From the NCBI RefSeq assembly GCF_019880305.1, contig NZ_CP082301.1, positions 1,364,001 through 1,428,000 on the forward strand: DNA of 64,000 nucleotides, given 5' to 3'. Positions within the stretch are counted from its first letter, which is position 1. Each line of letters starts with the position of its first letter. Source of the stretch: Streptomyces decoyicus (GTDB taxonomy: Bacteria > Actinomycetota > Actinomycetes > Streptomycetales > Streptomycetaceae). Of the stretch, positions 43,235 through 56,337 are shown one piece after another. Below the pieces are notes generated by a model. It had not been told where the DNA came from and made no database searches. It saw only the letters and a program-made list of their open reading frames with translations. Both the position numbers and the translations under genes were made by a program.

Positions 43235-45373
43235 TCACCCCAGGTCGGGCGGATCGATCCGCACCCGTACAGCCTCCCCCTCCCGCTTGACCAGCCGGGC
43301 CGCGCGGGCGGCCTTGAGCGCCGCGGCGAGGGCGGCCCCCTGGCCGGGACGGACGCGTACCAGTGCGCGCTCCCACTGCTCGCCGGGCGGAGGGTCACCC
43401 GGCCGGCGCGGCCGCCCGGGGTCCGGCACCGGCAGCGGTACGGGCCCCAACACCTCGGCTTCCGCGGGGAGTTCGGCGTCTCGCAGCAGCTCGACGACGT
43501 CCTCGGCGCGGCCGGCCACGGAGGCCATCCGGGACACCGGAGGGAAACCCAGCTCGGCCCGCTCGGCCAGCTCGCGGACCGCATGGCCGACCGGATCCCA
43601 GCGCACCAGCGCCTGCACCGGCCGCAGCGTCGGTTCCGCGATCACCGCGACGGTGCCGCCCTCCGCCTGGCCCCGGACCAGCGCGGCGGCGCCCAGCCAG
43701 CGGCGCAGCGCCTCCTCCCCCGCCCGCAGATCCGGCCGTCCCAGCAGCGCCCAGCCGTCCAGCAGCAGCGCCGCCGCATATCCGCCGTCCTCGGCCACCG
43801 GCTCGGCGCCCGGGGTGCTCACCACGAGCGCGGGGGCACCCGGAACCGTGATCAGCACATGATCACGCCCCGAGGTGCGCACCGGGACCGAAGGGAACAC
43901 CCGGCCCAACTCCTCCGCCGTCCGCCGCGCCCCCACGATCTGGGCCCGCAGCCGCGCGCCGCCGCACTCGGCGCAGTGCCAGTCCGGGTCCGGACGGCCG
44001 CACCAGGCGCAGGCCAGCTCCCCCGCCTCCTGTGACTCCAGCGGACCCGCGCAGGCCCGGCAGCGCGCGGGGGTACGGCACCGTTCGCAGGCCAGCCGGG
44101 GCGCATATCCGCGGCGCGGAACCTGGACGAGCACCGGTCCGTGCTTGAGGCCCTCGCGCACCACCTGCCAGGCCATCGACGGCAGCCGGGCGGCGCGCGC
44201 GGCGGCGTCCCGCGCCTCGTCACCGTCGCTGACCGTACGCACCAGGGGCGCCGCGGCCCGCACCTGCTCGCGGTCGGCGGCCAGCGGGCGCGCCCAGCCC
44301 GTCTCGACCAGCTGGGCCGCCTCGACCGTGCAGCTCAGCCCGCCCAGCAGAAACCCGGCGCGCTCATTGACCGACCGCTGGATGAGGACCTCGCGGGCAT
44401 GGGGCTGAGGGGCATGCGGATCACTGTGGCTGGCGTCCCCGTCGTCCCACAGGGCGACCAGACCCAGGTCGGTGACCGGCGCGAACATCGCCGCCCGGGT
44501 CCCGACCACGGCGCGCACCGCACCACGGCTGACCGCCAGCCAGCGGCGATAGCGCTCCTCGGGCCCGGCATCGGCGGTCAGCAGCACATGCCGGCCTTCC
44601 CCGATCAGCTCGCCGAGCGCCGCGTCCACCCGCGCCGCGGCGCGCCCGTCCGGCACCACCACCAGCGCACCACGCCCACCCGCCAGCGCCGCGGCCGCCG
44701 CCCGCGCCAGCTCCTCGGGCCAGGTCGCCCCGGGCAGCGCCGTCCACACCGCCCGCGGCGCATCCCCCCGCGTCAGCGCCGCCAGGAACCCGGGGCCGGC
44801 CCCGTACCGCTCCCAACTACCGGGCTCCGGCGGCGCGTTGGGCGGCAGTGGCGCAGGCGACGGCTTGGCCTCCGCTCGGGCCCGCCGCGGCGGCACCGCC
44901 AGCTGCACCACATCGGCGAGCGTCCCGGCATAGCGGTCCGCCACCGCCCGGCACAGCCCCAGCAGCTCGGGCGTCAGCACCCGCTCGGACGACAGCACCT
45001 GCGCAAGGGGAGCGAGCACCCCCCGGTAGTCGCTCTCCGCGGCCCGCTCCACGATGTACCCGCTGACCAGCTTGCCGCCCTCACGGCGGCCGCCCTTCTC
45101 CCCCGCCCCGAACCGCACCCGTACCCGCACCCCGGGCTGCGCCTCGGCATCCATCGCCGCGGGCACCGCGTAGTCGAAATACCGGTCGAGGTGCACCAGC
45201 CCCTTGTCGACCAGCACCCGCGCCACCGGCAGCCCGGCAGCCAGCTCGGCCCCCCGCCAGGTCCGCGGCTTCGCCCGCTCCGCCTTGGTCTCCCGCACGG
45301 CCTCCCGGATGAGGGCCAACTGCTCGCCCGCACCCGCCGCCCCCGCCTCCGGTCGCCCGTTCTCCCTGCTCAC
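43235..45373 (-). CDS. priA: Probable replication restart protein PriA (ATPase-deficient actinobacterial type)
   Basis: A 712-residue PriA homologue. The N-terminal DNA-binding region is followed by the helicase lobe and a zinc region with four Cys pairs (CERC, CRAC, CAWC, CAEC near 440-490), then the C-terminal domain. The Walker A that other PriA proteins have (GVTGSGKTEVY) is replaced by TALPGATWPEEL, and DEEH by DDGD, so ATP hydrolysis is unlikely. Actinobacterial PriA proteins are known to show this loss. GTG start. The gene is followed downstream (minus strand) by a repeat-bearing gap and preceded by metK. Confidence 0.9.
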   Translation of the reverse strand: MSRENGRPEAGAAGAGEQLALIREAVRETKAERAKPRTWRGAELAAGLPVARVLVDKGLVHLDRYFDYAVPAAMDAEAQPGVRVRVRFGAGEKGGRREGGKLVSGYIVERAAESDYRGVLAPLAQVLSSERVLTPELLGLCRAVADRYAGTLADVVQLAVPPRRARAEAKPSPAPLPPNAPPEPGSWERYGAGPGFLAALTRGDAPRAVWTALPGATWPEELARAAAAALAGGRGALVVVPDGRAAARVDAALGELIGEGRHVLLTADAGPEERYRRWLAVSRGAVRAVVGTRAAMFAPVTDLGLVALWDDGDASHSDPHAPQPHAREVLIQRSVNERAGFLLGGLSCTVEAAQLVETGWARPLAADREQVRAAAPLVRTVSDGDEARDAAARAARLPSMAWQVVREGLKHGPVLVQVPRRGYAPRLACERCRTPARCRACAGPLESQEAGELACAWCGRPDPDWHCAECGGARLRAQIVGARRTAEELGRVFPSVPVRTSGRDHVLITVPGAPALVVSTPGAEPVAEDGGYAAALLLDGWALLGRPDLRAGEEALRRWLGAAALVRGQAEGGTVAVIAEPTLRPVQALVRWDPVGHAVRELAERAELGFPPVSRMASVAGRAEDVVELLRDAELPAEAEVLGPVPLPVPDPGRPRRPGDPPPGEQWERALVRVRPGQGAALAAALKAARAARLVKREGEAVRVRIDPPDLG

Positions 45374-45428
45374 AGCATCAAGTCTTAGCAGACGGCACTG
45401 ACAGCGTGCGGTGCCCTGTGGACAGCCG

Positions 45429-45461
45429 ACGGCCCCGGACCGTCAAGCGGTCCGGGGCCGT
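45429..45461 (-). terminator. Strong terminator hairpin after metK
   Basis: ACGGCCCCGGACCG and CGGTCCGGGGCCGT are perfect 14-bp arms with a TCAAG loop, 28 bp after the metK stop and before the priA start at 45373. It separates metK from priA transcriptionally. Confidence 0.75.
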
Positions 45462-45489
45462 GCTCACAGCGAGTGGCGTGCAGGGGGAC

Positions 45490-46698
45490 TTACAGCCCCG
45501 CAGCCTTCTTCAGCGCCTCCACCCGGTCCGTGCGCTCCCAGGTGAAGTCCTCCAGCTCACGGCCGAAGTGGCCGTAGGCGGCGGTCTCCGCGTAGATGGG
45601 GCGGAGCAGGTTGAGGTCGCGGATGATCGCGGCCGGGCGGAGGTCGAAGACCTCGGCGATGGCCTGTTCGATCTTGTCCGTGTCGACGGTGGCCGTGCCG
45701 AAGGTCTCGACGAAGAGACCGACCGGCTCGGCCTTGCCGATCGCGTACGCGACCTGGACCTCGCAGCGGGCCGCGAGGCCGGCGGCGACGACGTTCTTGG
45801 CGACCCAGCGCATCGCGTAGGCGGCCGAACGGTCGACCTTGGACGGGTCCTTGCCGGAGAAGGCGCCGCCACCGTGGCGGGCCATGCCGCCGTAGGTGTC
45901 GATGATGATCTTGCGGCCGGTGAGGCCGGCGTCACCCATCGGGCCGCCGATCTCGAAGCGGCCGGTCGGGTTGACCAGCAGGCGGTAGCCGTCGGTGTCC
46001 AGCTTGATGCCGTCCTCAACGAGCTGGTTGAGGACGTGCTCGACGACGAACTCGCGGATGTCGGGTGCCAGGAGCGAGTCGAGGTCGATGTCGCTGGCGT
46101 GCTGCGAGGAGACCACGACGGTGTCGAGGCGGACGGCCTTGTGGCCGTCGTACTCGATGGTGACCTGGGTCTTGCCGTCGGGACGGAGGTAAGGAATGGT
46201 GCCGTTCTTGCGGACCTCGGAGAGACGGCGGGAGAGCCGGTGCGCGAGGTTGATCGGGAGCGGCATCAGCTCCGGGGTCTCGTCGCAGGCGTAACCGAAC
46301 ATCAGGCCCTGGTCGCCGGCGCCCTGCCTGTCCAGCTCGTCGTCATCGCCCTCGACGCGGTTCTCGTACGCGGTGTCGACACCCTGGGCGATGTCCGGGG
46401 ACTGCGCGCCGATGGACACCGAAACGCCGCAGGAAGCGCCGTCGAAGCCCTTCTTGGACGAGTCGTAGCCGATGTCCAGGATCTTGTTGCGGACGAGGTT
46501 GGGGATGTCGGCGTACGCCTTCGTCGTCACCTCGCCGGCCACATGCACCAGGCCGGTGGTGATCAACGTCTCCACGGCGACCCGGGACGTCGGGTCTTCC
46601 TTGAGGAGCGCGTCGAGGATGGTGTCGCTGATCTGGTCAGCGATCTTGTCAGGGTGGCCCTCGGTGACGGACTCCGAGGTGAACAGGCGGCGGGACAC
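45490..46698 (-). CDS. metK: S-adenosylmethionine synthetase
   Basis: Makes SAM from methionine and ATP. A 402-residue three-domain enzyme of normal length. Motifs: [23 protein letters not shown] (ATP/Met site), [22 protein letters not shown] (loop), [16 protein letters not shown] and the glycine loop [22 protein letters not shown]. The upstream gap (46699-46951) contains a perfect 8-bp hairpin but no SAM riboswitch that I recognise. Confidence 0.97.
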   Translation of the reverse strand: MSRRLFTSESVTEGHPDKIADQISDTILDALLKEDPTSRVAVETLITTGLVHVAGEVTTKAYADIPNLVRNKILDIGYDSSKKGFDGASCGVSVSIGAQSPDIAQGVDTAYENRVEGDDDELDRQGAGDQGLMFGYACDETPELMPLPINLAHRLSRRLSEVRKNGTIPYLRPDGKTQVTIEYDGHKAVRLDTVVVSSQHASDIDLDSLLAPDIREFVVEHVLNQLVEDGIKLDTDGYRLLVNPTGRFEIGGPMGDAGLTGRKIIIDTYGGMARHGGGAFSGKDPSKVDRSAAYAMRWVAKNVVAAGLAARCEVQVAYAIGKAEPVGLFVETFGTATVDTDKIEQAIAEVFDLRPAAIIRDLNLLRPIYAETAAYGHFGRELEDFTWERTDRVEALKKAAGL

Positions 46699-46746
46699 AT
46701 CGCTCCCTGGGGTTGCAGCGGCTGCTGGCTGATCATTGGCGGAAGG

Positions 46747-46769
46747 GCCGAGAGCTGCGCTCGGCCCGA
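46747..46769 (-). terminator. Hairpin between coaBC and metK
   Basis: GGGCCGAG and CTCGGCCC pair perfectly around a 7-base loop in the 253-bp gap, 48 bp before the metK start. It could terminate the coaBC transcript or serve as a leader element of metK. Confidence 0.5.
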
Positions 46770-46951
46770 TCCACTCGCCAGTTTATCGGTCGTGTGCGGT
46801 GTTCGGGCACGCGGTCTCGATTTATGGACCCCCTGTGACCTGGGACACCGCGGCCCACGGTAGGACGATCACGTTGAGCATGGGCCTGGTCAAGGGGACA
46901 TGCCGGATTTTAGGGGGCCGGTGGAGTGATTCCGCGGCCTGTACGGGCACG

Positions 46952-48187
46952 TCAGGGGCGGGTCTCGGCCAGGCGCGGGGCGACCAGGTCCCAGACCGTG
47001 TCGGCCAGGGCTTCCTTGGGGCCGTACGGGACCGGCGTCTCGGTTCCGTCGGCCGCGAGGATCACCGCTTCGTTCCCGTCCGAGCCGAACGCCTTGGTCT
47101 CCCCGACCTCATTGACGACCAGCAGGTCACAGCCCTTACGGGCGAGCTTGGCGCGGCCGTTGGCGAGTACGTCGTCGGTCTCCGCGGCGAAGCCGACCAC
47201 GAGCCGGCCGGGGCGGGCCCGCTCGGCGGAGAGCTCGGCGAGGATGTCCGGATTTCGCACCAGAGTGACCGGTTCCGGCTCCTGGCCGTCAACCTTCTTG
47301 ATCTTGCCGGTGGTGTAGACGGCGGGCCGGAAATCGGCGACGGCGGCGGCCATGACCACGGCATCGGCGTCCGCGGCGGCCTTCAGCACGGCCTCGTGGA
47401 GCTGACGGGCCGTGCCGATGTGGATCACGTCCACACCGGCCGGATCCGGCAGTTCGGTGTTGCCTGCGACGAGGGTGACCCGGGCTCCGCGGGCCGCCGC
47501 CGTGCCGGCGAGCGCATAGCCCTGCTTGCCGGAGGAGCGGTTGCCCAGGTAGCGGACGGGGTCCAGCGGCTCGCGGGTGCCGCCCGCGCTGACCACGACA
47601 TGGCGGCCGGCCAGGTCCTGCTCCGCCGCCCGTGGGCCGCGGGCCAGCACCCGGCGGCAGAATTCGAAGATCGCGGCCGGGTCGGGGAAGCGGCCCTTGC
47701 CGGTGTCGACGCCGGTCAGCCGGCCGACGGCCGGGTCGATGACGAGCGCTCCACGGCGGCGCAGCGTGGCGACGTTCTCCTGGGTGGCGGGGTTCTCCCA
47801 CATCTCGGTGTGCATCGCCGGGGCGAAGACCACCGGGCAGCGCGCGGTGAGCAGGGTGTTGGTCAGCAGGTCGTCGGCGAGACCGTGGGCGGCCTTGGCG
47901 AGCAGGTCGGCGGTGGCGGGGGCGACCACGACGAGATCGGCGGCCTGGCCGATACGGACGTGCGGGACCTCGTGGACGGACTCCCAGACCTCGGTGGTGG
48001 CCGGGTTGCCGGACAGCGCCGACCAGGTGGCCTCGCCGACGAAGTGGAGCGCCGAGGCGGTCGGCACGACCCGTACGTCGTGCCCGGACTCGGTCAGCCG
48101 CCGCAGCAGCTCACACGCCTTGTACGCGGCGATCCCGCCGCTGACCCCCAGGACGACCCCGGGCCGCTCCCGCTCACGCTTGTCCAT
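46952..48187 (-). CDS. coaBC: Phosphopantothenoylcysteine synthetase/decarboxylase
   Basis: Two-step fusion enzyme of CoA synthesis: ligation of phosphopantothenate with cysteine (CoaB) and decarboxylation to phosphopantetheine (CoaC). 411 residues. The N-terminal HFCD flavoprotein part has VSGGIAAYKACELLRRL and the active-site loop APAMHTEMWENPATQ (the usual N is H here); the C-terminal CoaB part begins VVVSAGGTREPLDPVRYLGNRSSGKQGYALA. It lies between rpoZ and metK in the core block, as is normal in actinobacteria. Confidence 0.96.
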   Translation of the reverse strand: MDKRERERPGVVLGVSGGIAAYKACELLRRLTESGHDVRVVPTASALHFVGEATWSALSGNPATTEVWESVHEVPHVRIGQAADLVVVAPATADLLAKAAHGLADDLLTNTLLTARCPVVFAPAMHTEMWENPATQENVATLRRRGALVIDPAVGRLTGVDTGKGRFPDPAAIFEFCRRVLARGPRAAEQDLAGRHVVVSAGGTREPLDPVRYLGNRSSGKQGYALAGTAAARGARVTLVAGNTELPDPAGVDVIHIGTARQLHEAVLKAAADADAVVMAAAVADFRPAVYTTGKIKKVDGQEPEPVTLVRNPDILAELSAERARPGRLVVGFAAETDDVLANGRAKLARKGCDLLVVNEVGETKAFGSDGNEAVILAADGTETPVPYGPKEALADTVWDLVAPRLAETRP

Positions 48188-48235
48188 CGCTTCGCCGCTC
48201 CCCGGCCTAGGTCCGTCCGTATGCCCCTATGACAC

Positions 48236-48272
48236 ACCAAGGGCCCGGCGGTCGCGCCGCCGGGCCCTTGGT
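48236..48272 (-). terminator. Strong terminator hairpin between rpoZ and coaBC
   Basis: ACCAAGGGCCCGGCGG and CCGCCGGGCCCTTGGT are perfect 16-bp arms with a TCGCG loop, immediately after the rpoZ stop. It would end the rpoZ transcript and requires coaBC to have its own promoter. Confidence 0.8.
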
Positions 48273-48288
48273 GAATTCGTTCCGCTGC

Positions 48289-48561
48289 TTACTGAGCCGG
48301 GCCCTCGATGGCCTCGGAGGTCAGCAGACCCGCGTTGATCTCGCGAAGCGCGATCGACAGGGGCTTCTCGTGGACGTGGGTGTCCACGAGCGGGCCGACG
48401 TACTCGAGCAGGCCCTCGCCGAGCTGCGAGTAGTACGCGTTGATCTGACGCGCGCGCTTGGCGGCGTAGATCACAAGGCTGTACTTCGAATCGGTGGCCT
48501 CGAGAAGCTCATCAATGGGCGGGTTGATGATGCCCTCGGGTGCAGTGATGGAAGAGGACAC
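48289..48561 (-). CDS. rpoZ: RNA polymerase subunit omega
   Basis: A 90-residue omega subunit that helps assemble beta-prime into RNA polymerase. Conserved N-terminal motif [34 protein letters not shown]. It is just downstream of gmk, its usual partner, and ends at a strong terminator. Confidence 0.95.
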   Translation of the reverse strand: MSSSITAPEGIINPPIDELLEATDSKYSLVIYAAKRARQINAYYSQLGEGLLEYVGPLVDTHVHEKPLSIALREINAGLLTSEAIEGPAQ

Positions 48562-48632
48562 TCTCTACCTTCCGAAGGGGGATGAAGCGGGGGTGTTGCG
48601 AAAAGTCTCGGACGATCCGGGGAGCTGCGCGG

Positions 48633-49253
48633 TCAGCCGCTGGAGTTCTGGTCTCCGGATCGATTCAGCATCAAGGCTAGCAGCTCGCGGCTGACGTCCT
48701 CGACGGAGGTGTTGACAAGCGTCCCATCGAACTCTTTCTCCGCCGCCAGCTCGACCCTGGCGGCGGCCAGCCGACGCTCGATGACCTCCGGCGCCTCCGT
48801 GCCCCGGCCGGTGAGCCGGCGGACCAGCTCGTCCCAGCTCGGCGGGGCCAGGAAGACCAGATTCGCCTCCGGCATGGACTCGCGGACCTGGCGGGCGCCC
48901 TGGAGGTCGATCTCCAGCAGGACCGGCTCCCCGGCCTCCAGGCGGTCCAGCACCGCCTTGCGGGGGGTGCCGTAGCGGTTGCCCGCGAACTCCGCCCACT
49001 CGAGCAGCTCGCCGTTGGCGATGAGCTTGTCGAATTCCCCGTCGTCGACGAAGAAGTAGTGGACGCCGTGCCGCTCCCCGGGCCGCGGCTTGCGGGTGGT
49101 GGCCGAAACCGAGAGCCAGACCTCGGGGTGGACCTTGCGCATATGCGCGACGACCGTGCTCTTGCCGACCCCGGAGGGGCCGGAGAGCACGGTCAGTCGC
49201 GGTTGTCTGGCCGGGGGCGCGGGGGTCGTCCCCCCGGAGACTGCAGAACTCAT
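48633..49253 (-). CDS. gmk: Guanylate kinase
   Basis: Phosphorylates GMP to GDP. 206 residues. P-loop [18 protein letters not shown] (about residues 20-37), the GMP-binding [22 protein letters not shown] segment and the LID-like [21 protein letters not shown]. It is coupled by position to IHF upstream (38 bp) and rpoZ downstream (71 bp). The N-terminal 17 residues are a variable extension. Confidence 0.96.
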   Translation of the reverse strand: MSSAVSGGTTPAPPARQPRLTVLSGPSGVGKSTVVAHMRKVHPEVWLSVSATTRKPRPGERHGVHYFFVDDGEFDKLIANGELLEWAEFAGNRYGTPRKAVLDRLEAGEPVLLEIDLQGARQVRESMPEANLVFLAPPSWDELVRRLTGRGTEAPEVIERRLAAARVELAAEKEFDGTLVNTSVEDVSRELLALMLNRSGDQNSSG

Positions 49254-49291
49254 GCAGCGATTATTCCAGCTTCCCGGTGATGCCGGAAAAT

Positions 49292-49615
49292 TCAGGAAGC
49301 AGTGCTGCCGAACTCGCGCTCCAGCGACGCGATCTGGTTGGAGCCAAGACCCCGGACACGGCGGCTCTCGGAGATCCCGAGTCGCTCCATGATCTGCTTG
49401 GCGCGGACCTTGCCGACGCCCGGCAGGGACTCAAGGAGGGCGGAGACCTTCATCTTGCCGATGACGTCGTTCTCCTGGCCCTGCTTGATGACCTCATGGA
49501 GGGAAGCACCGGAGTGCTTGAGCCGATTCTTGACCTCGGCGCGCTCCCGGCGAGCCGCGGCGGCCTTCTCGAGCGCGGCTGCGCGCTGTTCAGGGGTAAG
49601 GGGCGGAAGAGCCAC
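49292..49615 (-). CDS. mihF: Actinobacterial integration host factor (sIHF/mIHF)
   Basis: A 107-residue nucleoid-associated DNA-binding protein. It has no relation to E. coli IHF. The DNA-binding part is the helix-hairpin pattern [41 protein letters not shown]; the N-terminal helix is Lys/Arg/Ala rich. In Streptomyces it bends DNA, condenses the nucleoid and affects antibiotic production and sporulation septation. It lies immediately upstream of gmk, as in other actinomycetes, and is separated from pyrF by a clear terminator. Confidence 0.95.
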   Translation of the reverse strand: MALPPLTPEQRAAALEKAAAARRERAEVKNRLKHSGASLHEVIKQGQENDVIGKMKVSALLESLPGVGKVRAKQIMERLGISESRRVRGLGSNQIASLEREFGSTAS

Positions 49616-49770
49616 GCCTACGTCACCTCGGATGTCGAACTGTCGGATACGGACCGGTGTGGAACCTAGTCGCCCCGCATCAGCGGAGCAACGAGCAACG
49701 CGCTTACGTGCAGTGCTCTCGTCGGAGACTAGCGCCAGAGGGCGCCAGAGTCAGCGAGAACAAGCGAAAA

Positions 49771-49798
49771 GTCCTGGTCAGACTCTGCTGACCAGGAC
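49771..49798 (-). terminator. Rho-independent terminator after pyrF
   Basis: GTCCTGGTCAG and CTGACCAGGAC are perfect 11-bp arms around a 6-base loop, followed on the minus strand by TTTTCGCTTG. It closes the pyr operon before the IHF gene. This is the best terminator in the window. Confidence 0.88.
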
Positions 49799-49830
49799 AA
49801 TTCGGGACCAAAGTCCCCGTCGGAAGGCTC

Positions 49831-50667
49831 TCAATCGAGCGCGGTGCGCACTTCGTCGGTGAATCGGGCCGCCGCGGCGCGCAGAGCTGCGGTGTCCGGG
49901 CCGTGCCGCAGCACCCCCCGGCTGACGCTCGGCACGACGTTGCGGACCGCGTCACCGAAGACCTTCGGGAGGTCGGCGGGGGTGGCGCCCTGGGCACCGA
50001 TGCCGGGTGCGAGCAGCGGGCCGTTGATCGCCAGGTCGAACGAGGAGAGATCGCCGAGCGTGGCGCCGACGACCGCGCCGAAGGAGCCCAGCGGCTCGGC
50101 ACCGGCGTTTTCGGCCGCGAGGTGGCCGAGCATGGTCGCGGCGAGCGTACGGCCGTCCTCGCGCACGGCCCGCTGGACCTCGGCGCCCTCCGGGTTGGAG
50201 GTGAGGGCGAGGACGAAGAGCCCGGCGCCGCTCTCGCGTGCCAGGTCGACGGCCGGCTTCAGCGAGCCGTAGCCGAGGTACGGAGACACGGTGAGCGCGT
50301 CGGAGAACAGCGGCGAGTCCTTGCGCAGGTAGGTCTCGGCGTAGGCGGCCATGGTCGAGCCGATGTCGCCGCGCTTGGCGTCCATCAGGACCAGGGCGCC
50401 GCGCTCGCGCGCCTCCTCGACGGCGGTCTCCAGTACGGCGAGGCCGCGTGAGCCGAAGCGCTCGAAGAACGCGGACTGTGGCTTGAAGAGTGCGACCGTC
50501 TCGCCGAGGGACTCCACGACGGTCCGGGTGAACCGTGCCAGGCCCGCGACATCGTCGTTCAGGCCCCAGTCGGCCAGCAGCGAGGCGTGCGGGTCGATGC
50601 CGACGCAGAGCGGCCCGCGCTCGTCCATGGCGCGGCGCAGGCGGGAGCCGAACGCTTCCTGAATCAT
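49831..50667 (-). CDS. pyrF: Orotidine 5'-phosphate decarboxylase
   Basis: Last step of UMP synthesis. A 278-residue protein of the long (type 2) form. Active-site residues are in LVLMDAKRGDIGSTMAAYAE (Lys/Asp catalytic cluster) and LCVGIDPHASLLADWGL; TVSPYLGYGSLKPAVDLA is the phosphate-binding part. ATG 50667 overlaps the pyrD stop by 4 bp, so it is translationally coupled. The open frame upstream is inside pyrD and not used. It is the last gene of the pyr operon. Confidence 0.96.
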   Translation of the reverse strand: MIQEAFGSRLRRAMDERGPLCVGIDPHASLLADWGLNDDVAGLARFTRTVVESLGETVALFKPQSAFFERFGSRGLAVLETAVEEARERGALVLMDAKRGDIGSTMAAYAETYLRKDSPLFSDALTVSPYLGYGSLKPAVDLARESGAGLFVLALTSNPEGAEVQRAVREDGRTLAATMLGHLAAENAGAEPLGSFGAVVGATLGDLSSFDLAINGPLLAPGIGAQGATPADLPKVFGDAVRNVVPSVSRGVLRHGPDTAALRAAAARFTDEVRTALD

Positions 50668-51773
50668 GCGGTCACCTTCTTGTGCTCGGCACCGACGGCG
50701 TCGGCGAGGGTGGCGTACGGGCTGTTGCGCAGCCGGGCGGCGAGGCCCTTGTGGATCGCGCGGCACCAGAACGGGCCCTGGTAGATGAAGGCGCTGTAGC
50801 CCTGGACGAGGGTGGCGCCGGCGAGGATGCGCTGCCAGGCGTCCTCGGCGTTCTCGATGCCGCCCACCCCGATGAGGGTGATCCGGTCGCCGACCCGGGC
50901 GTAGAGGCGGCGCAGGACCTCCAGGGAGCGCCCCTTGACGGGCGCGCCGGAGAGTCCGCCGGTCTCGGCGACCAGCCGGGGGTCGGAGGTCAGGCCGAGG
51001 CCCTCGCGGGCGATGGTGGTGTTGGTGGCGATGATCCCGTCCAGGCCCAGCTCGAGGGCCAGGTCGGCGACCGCGTCCACGTCCGCGTCGGCGAGGTCGG
51101 GAGCGATCTTGACCAGCAGCGGGACCCGGCGCTCGGTGACCGTACGGTCGGCGGCCTCGCGCACGGCCGTCAGCAGCGGGCGCAGGTGGTCGACGGCCTG
51201 GAGGTTGCGCAGCCCCGGGGTGTTCGGGGAGGAGACGTTGACCACCAGGTAGTCGGCGTGCCGGGCGAGGCGCTCGGTGGAGGTGACGTAGTCGGCGGTG
51301 GCCTCGGCCTCCGGGACGACCTTGGTCTTGCCGATGTTCACGCCGACGGTGGCCGGGAAGACGGGGTTGCGGGCGGCCAGACGGGCCGCCACGGACGCGG
51401 AGCCGTCGTTGTTGAACCCCATCCGGTTGATCAGCGCGCGGTCCGGTACGAGCCGGAACAGGCGCTTCTTGGGGTTGCCGGGCTGCGGCTGGGCGGTGAC
51501 CGTGCCGATCTCGACGTGGTCAAAGCCGAGCATGGTCATCCCGTCGATGGCGACGGCGTTCTTGTCGAAGCCGGCGGCCAGACCGAAGGGACCGTGCATC
51601 CGGCGGCCCAGGGCCTCGGTGCGCAGCTCCTTGTAGCGGGGCGCGAGGGCGGCCGCCAGGAAGGTGCGCAGCACGGGGAGGCGCACGGCCAGCTGGATCC
51701 AGCGGAAGGCCAGGTGGTGGGCCTGCTCGGGGTCCATGCGCTTGAAGATCAGGTGGAAGAAGAGGCGGTACAT
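50664..51773 (-). CDS. pyrD: Dihydroorotate dehydrogenase, class 2
   Basis: Oxidises dihydroorotate to orotate at the membrane, passing electrons to quinone. 369 residues. The N-terminal amphipathic helix [25 protein letters not shown] is typical of class 2; the barrel has [33 protein letters not shown] (catalytic Ser) and IATNTTI. The start is ATG 51773 with GGAAGG before it, not the GTG/ATG upstream. It follows carB across a terminator-like hairpin. Confidence 0.96.
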   Translation of the reverse strand: MYRLFFHLIFKRMDPEQAHHLAFRWIQLAVRLPVLRTFLAAALAPRYKELRTEALGRRMHGPFGLAAGFDKNAVAIDGMTMLGFDHVEIGTVTAQPQPGNPKKRLFRLVPDRALINRMGFNNDGSASVAARLAARNPVFPATVGVNIGKTKVVPEAEATADYVTSTERLARHADYLVVNVSSPNTPGLRNLQAVDHLRPLLTAVREAADRTVTERRVPLLVKIAPDLADADVDAVADLALELGLDGIIATNTTIAREGLGLTSDPRLVAETGGLSGAPVKGRSLEVLRRLYARVGDRITLIGVGGIENAEDAWQRILAGATLVQGYSAFIYQGPFWCRAIHKGLAARLRNSPYATLADAVGAEHKKVTA

Positions 51774-51817
51774 CGTCGGGTGGGCCTTCCGGGGTGAGGA
51801 GGGAGGGGGCACGAAGA

Positions 51818-51842
51818 GGGGGACACCGCGTCGGTGTCCCCC
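51818..51842 (-). terminator. Terminator-like hairpin between carB and pyrD
   Basis: GGGGGACACCG and CGGTGTCCCCC are perfect 11-bp arms with a CGT loop, just after the carB stop and 45 bp before pyrD. Partial termination here would lower pyrD and pyrF relative to carAB. Confidence 0.65.
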
Positions 51843-51851
51843 TCCTGGCCG

Positions 51852-55155
<3,304 letters not shown>

Positions 55156-55163
<8 letters not shown>

Positions 55164-56337
55164 GCTGGCCCTCCATCAGGGAAACGAAGCGGTCGAAGAG
55201 GTACGCGGCGTCGTGCGGACCCGCGGCGGCTTCGGGGTGGTACTGGACGCTGAAGGCCGGCTGGTCGAGGAGGTGCAGACCCTCCACCACGTCGTCGTTC
55301 AGGCAGACGTGGGAGACCTCGGCGCGGCCGAAGGGGGTGTCGGAGACCTTGTCGAGCGGGGCGTCGACGGCGAACCCGTGGTTGTGCGCGGTGACCTCGA
55401 CCTTGCCGGTCGTACGGTCCTGCACCGGCTGGTTGATGCCGCGGTGCCCGTACTTGAGCTTGAAGGTGCCGAAGCCCAGCGCGCGGCCCAGGATCTGGTT
55501 GCCGAAGCAGATGCCGAACAGCGGCGTCTTCCGCTCCAGGACGCCCTGCATGACGGAGACCGGGTGGTCGGCGGTGGCCGGGTCGCCGGGGCCGTTGGAG
55601 AAGAACACGCCGTCCGGGTTGACCGCGTAGACGTCCTCGACGGTGGCGGTGGCGGGCAGGACGTGCACCTCGATGCCGCGCTCGGCCATCCGGTGCGGGG
55701 TCATGCCCTTGATGCCCAGGTCGACCGCGGCGACGGTGAACTTCGCCGTACCGATCGGGACGGCCGCGCCGTCGGGGCCGATCGCCGGGACGACGTAGGA
55801 CTCCTTGGTGGCGACCTGCGTGGAGAGGTCGGCGCCCTCCATCTCGGGGGCCTGGCGGACCTTGGCCAGCATCGTGCCCGCGTCGGGCAGCGCCTCGCCG
55901 GAGAAGATGCCGACCCGCATGGCACCGCGCTCGCGCAGGTGGCGGGTCAGGGCCCGGGTGTCGACGCCGCTGATGCCGACGACGCCCTGGGCGACCAGCT
56001 CGTCGTCCAGCGAGCGCACCGAGCGCCAGTTGGAGGGGATACGGGCGGGGTCGCGGACGACATAGCCGGAGACCCAGATCCGCTGCGACTCGGGGTCCTC
56101 GTCGTTCACACCGGTGTTGCCGATGTGCGGGGCGGTCATGACGACCACCTGGCGGTGGTACGAGGGGTCGGTCAGCGTCTCCTGGTAGCCGGTCATGCCG
56201 GTGGAGAACACCGCTTCGCCGAAGGTCTCCCCCACCGCCCCGTAGGCGCGGCCGCGGAAGCTGCGGCCGTCCTCCAGGACGAGTACGGCGGGGAGCCCCC
56301 TTGTGCCGTGGGCGGTACCCCTGGTGGAGGTGGTCAT
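55156..56337 (-). CDS. carA: Carbamoyl-phosphate synthase, small subunit
   Basis: Glutamine amidotransferase subunit supplying ammonia to CarB. 393 residues. The N-terminal CPSase small domain starts [20 protein letters not shown]; the C-terminal class I GATase has the nucleophile Cys in [16 protein letters not shown] and the His/Glu pair in [17 protein letters not shown] 56337 overlaps the upstream orf stop by 4 bp. The open frame further upstream is out of the gene. Confidence 0.97.

Noticed and set aside
46699..46951. SAM riboswitch before metK
   Set aside because: No SAM-I or SAM-II core was recognised; only a simple hairpin is present.
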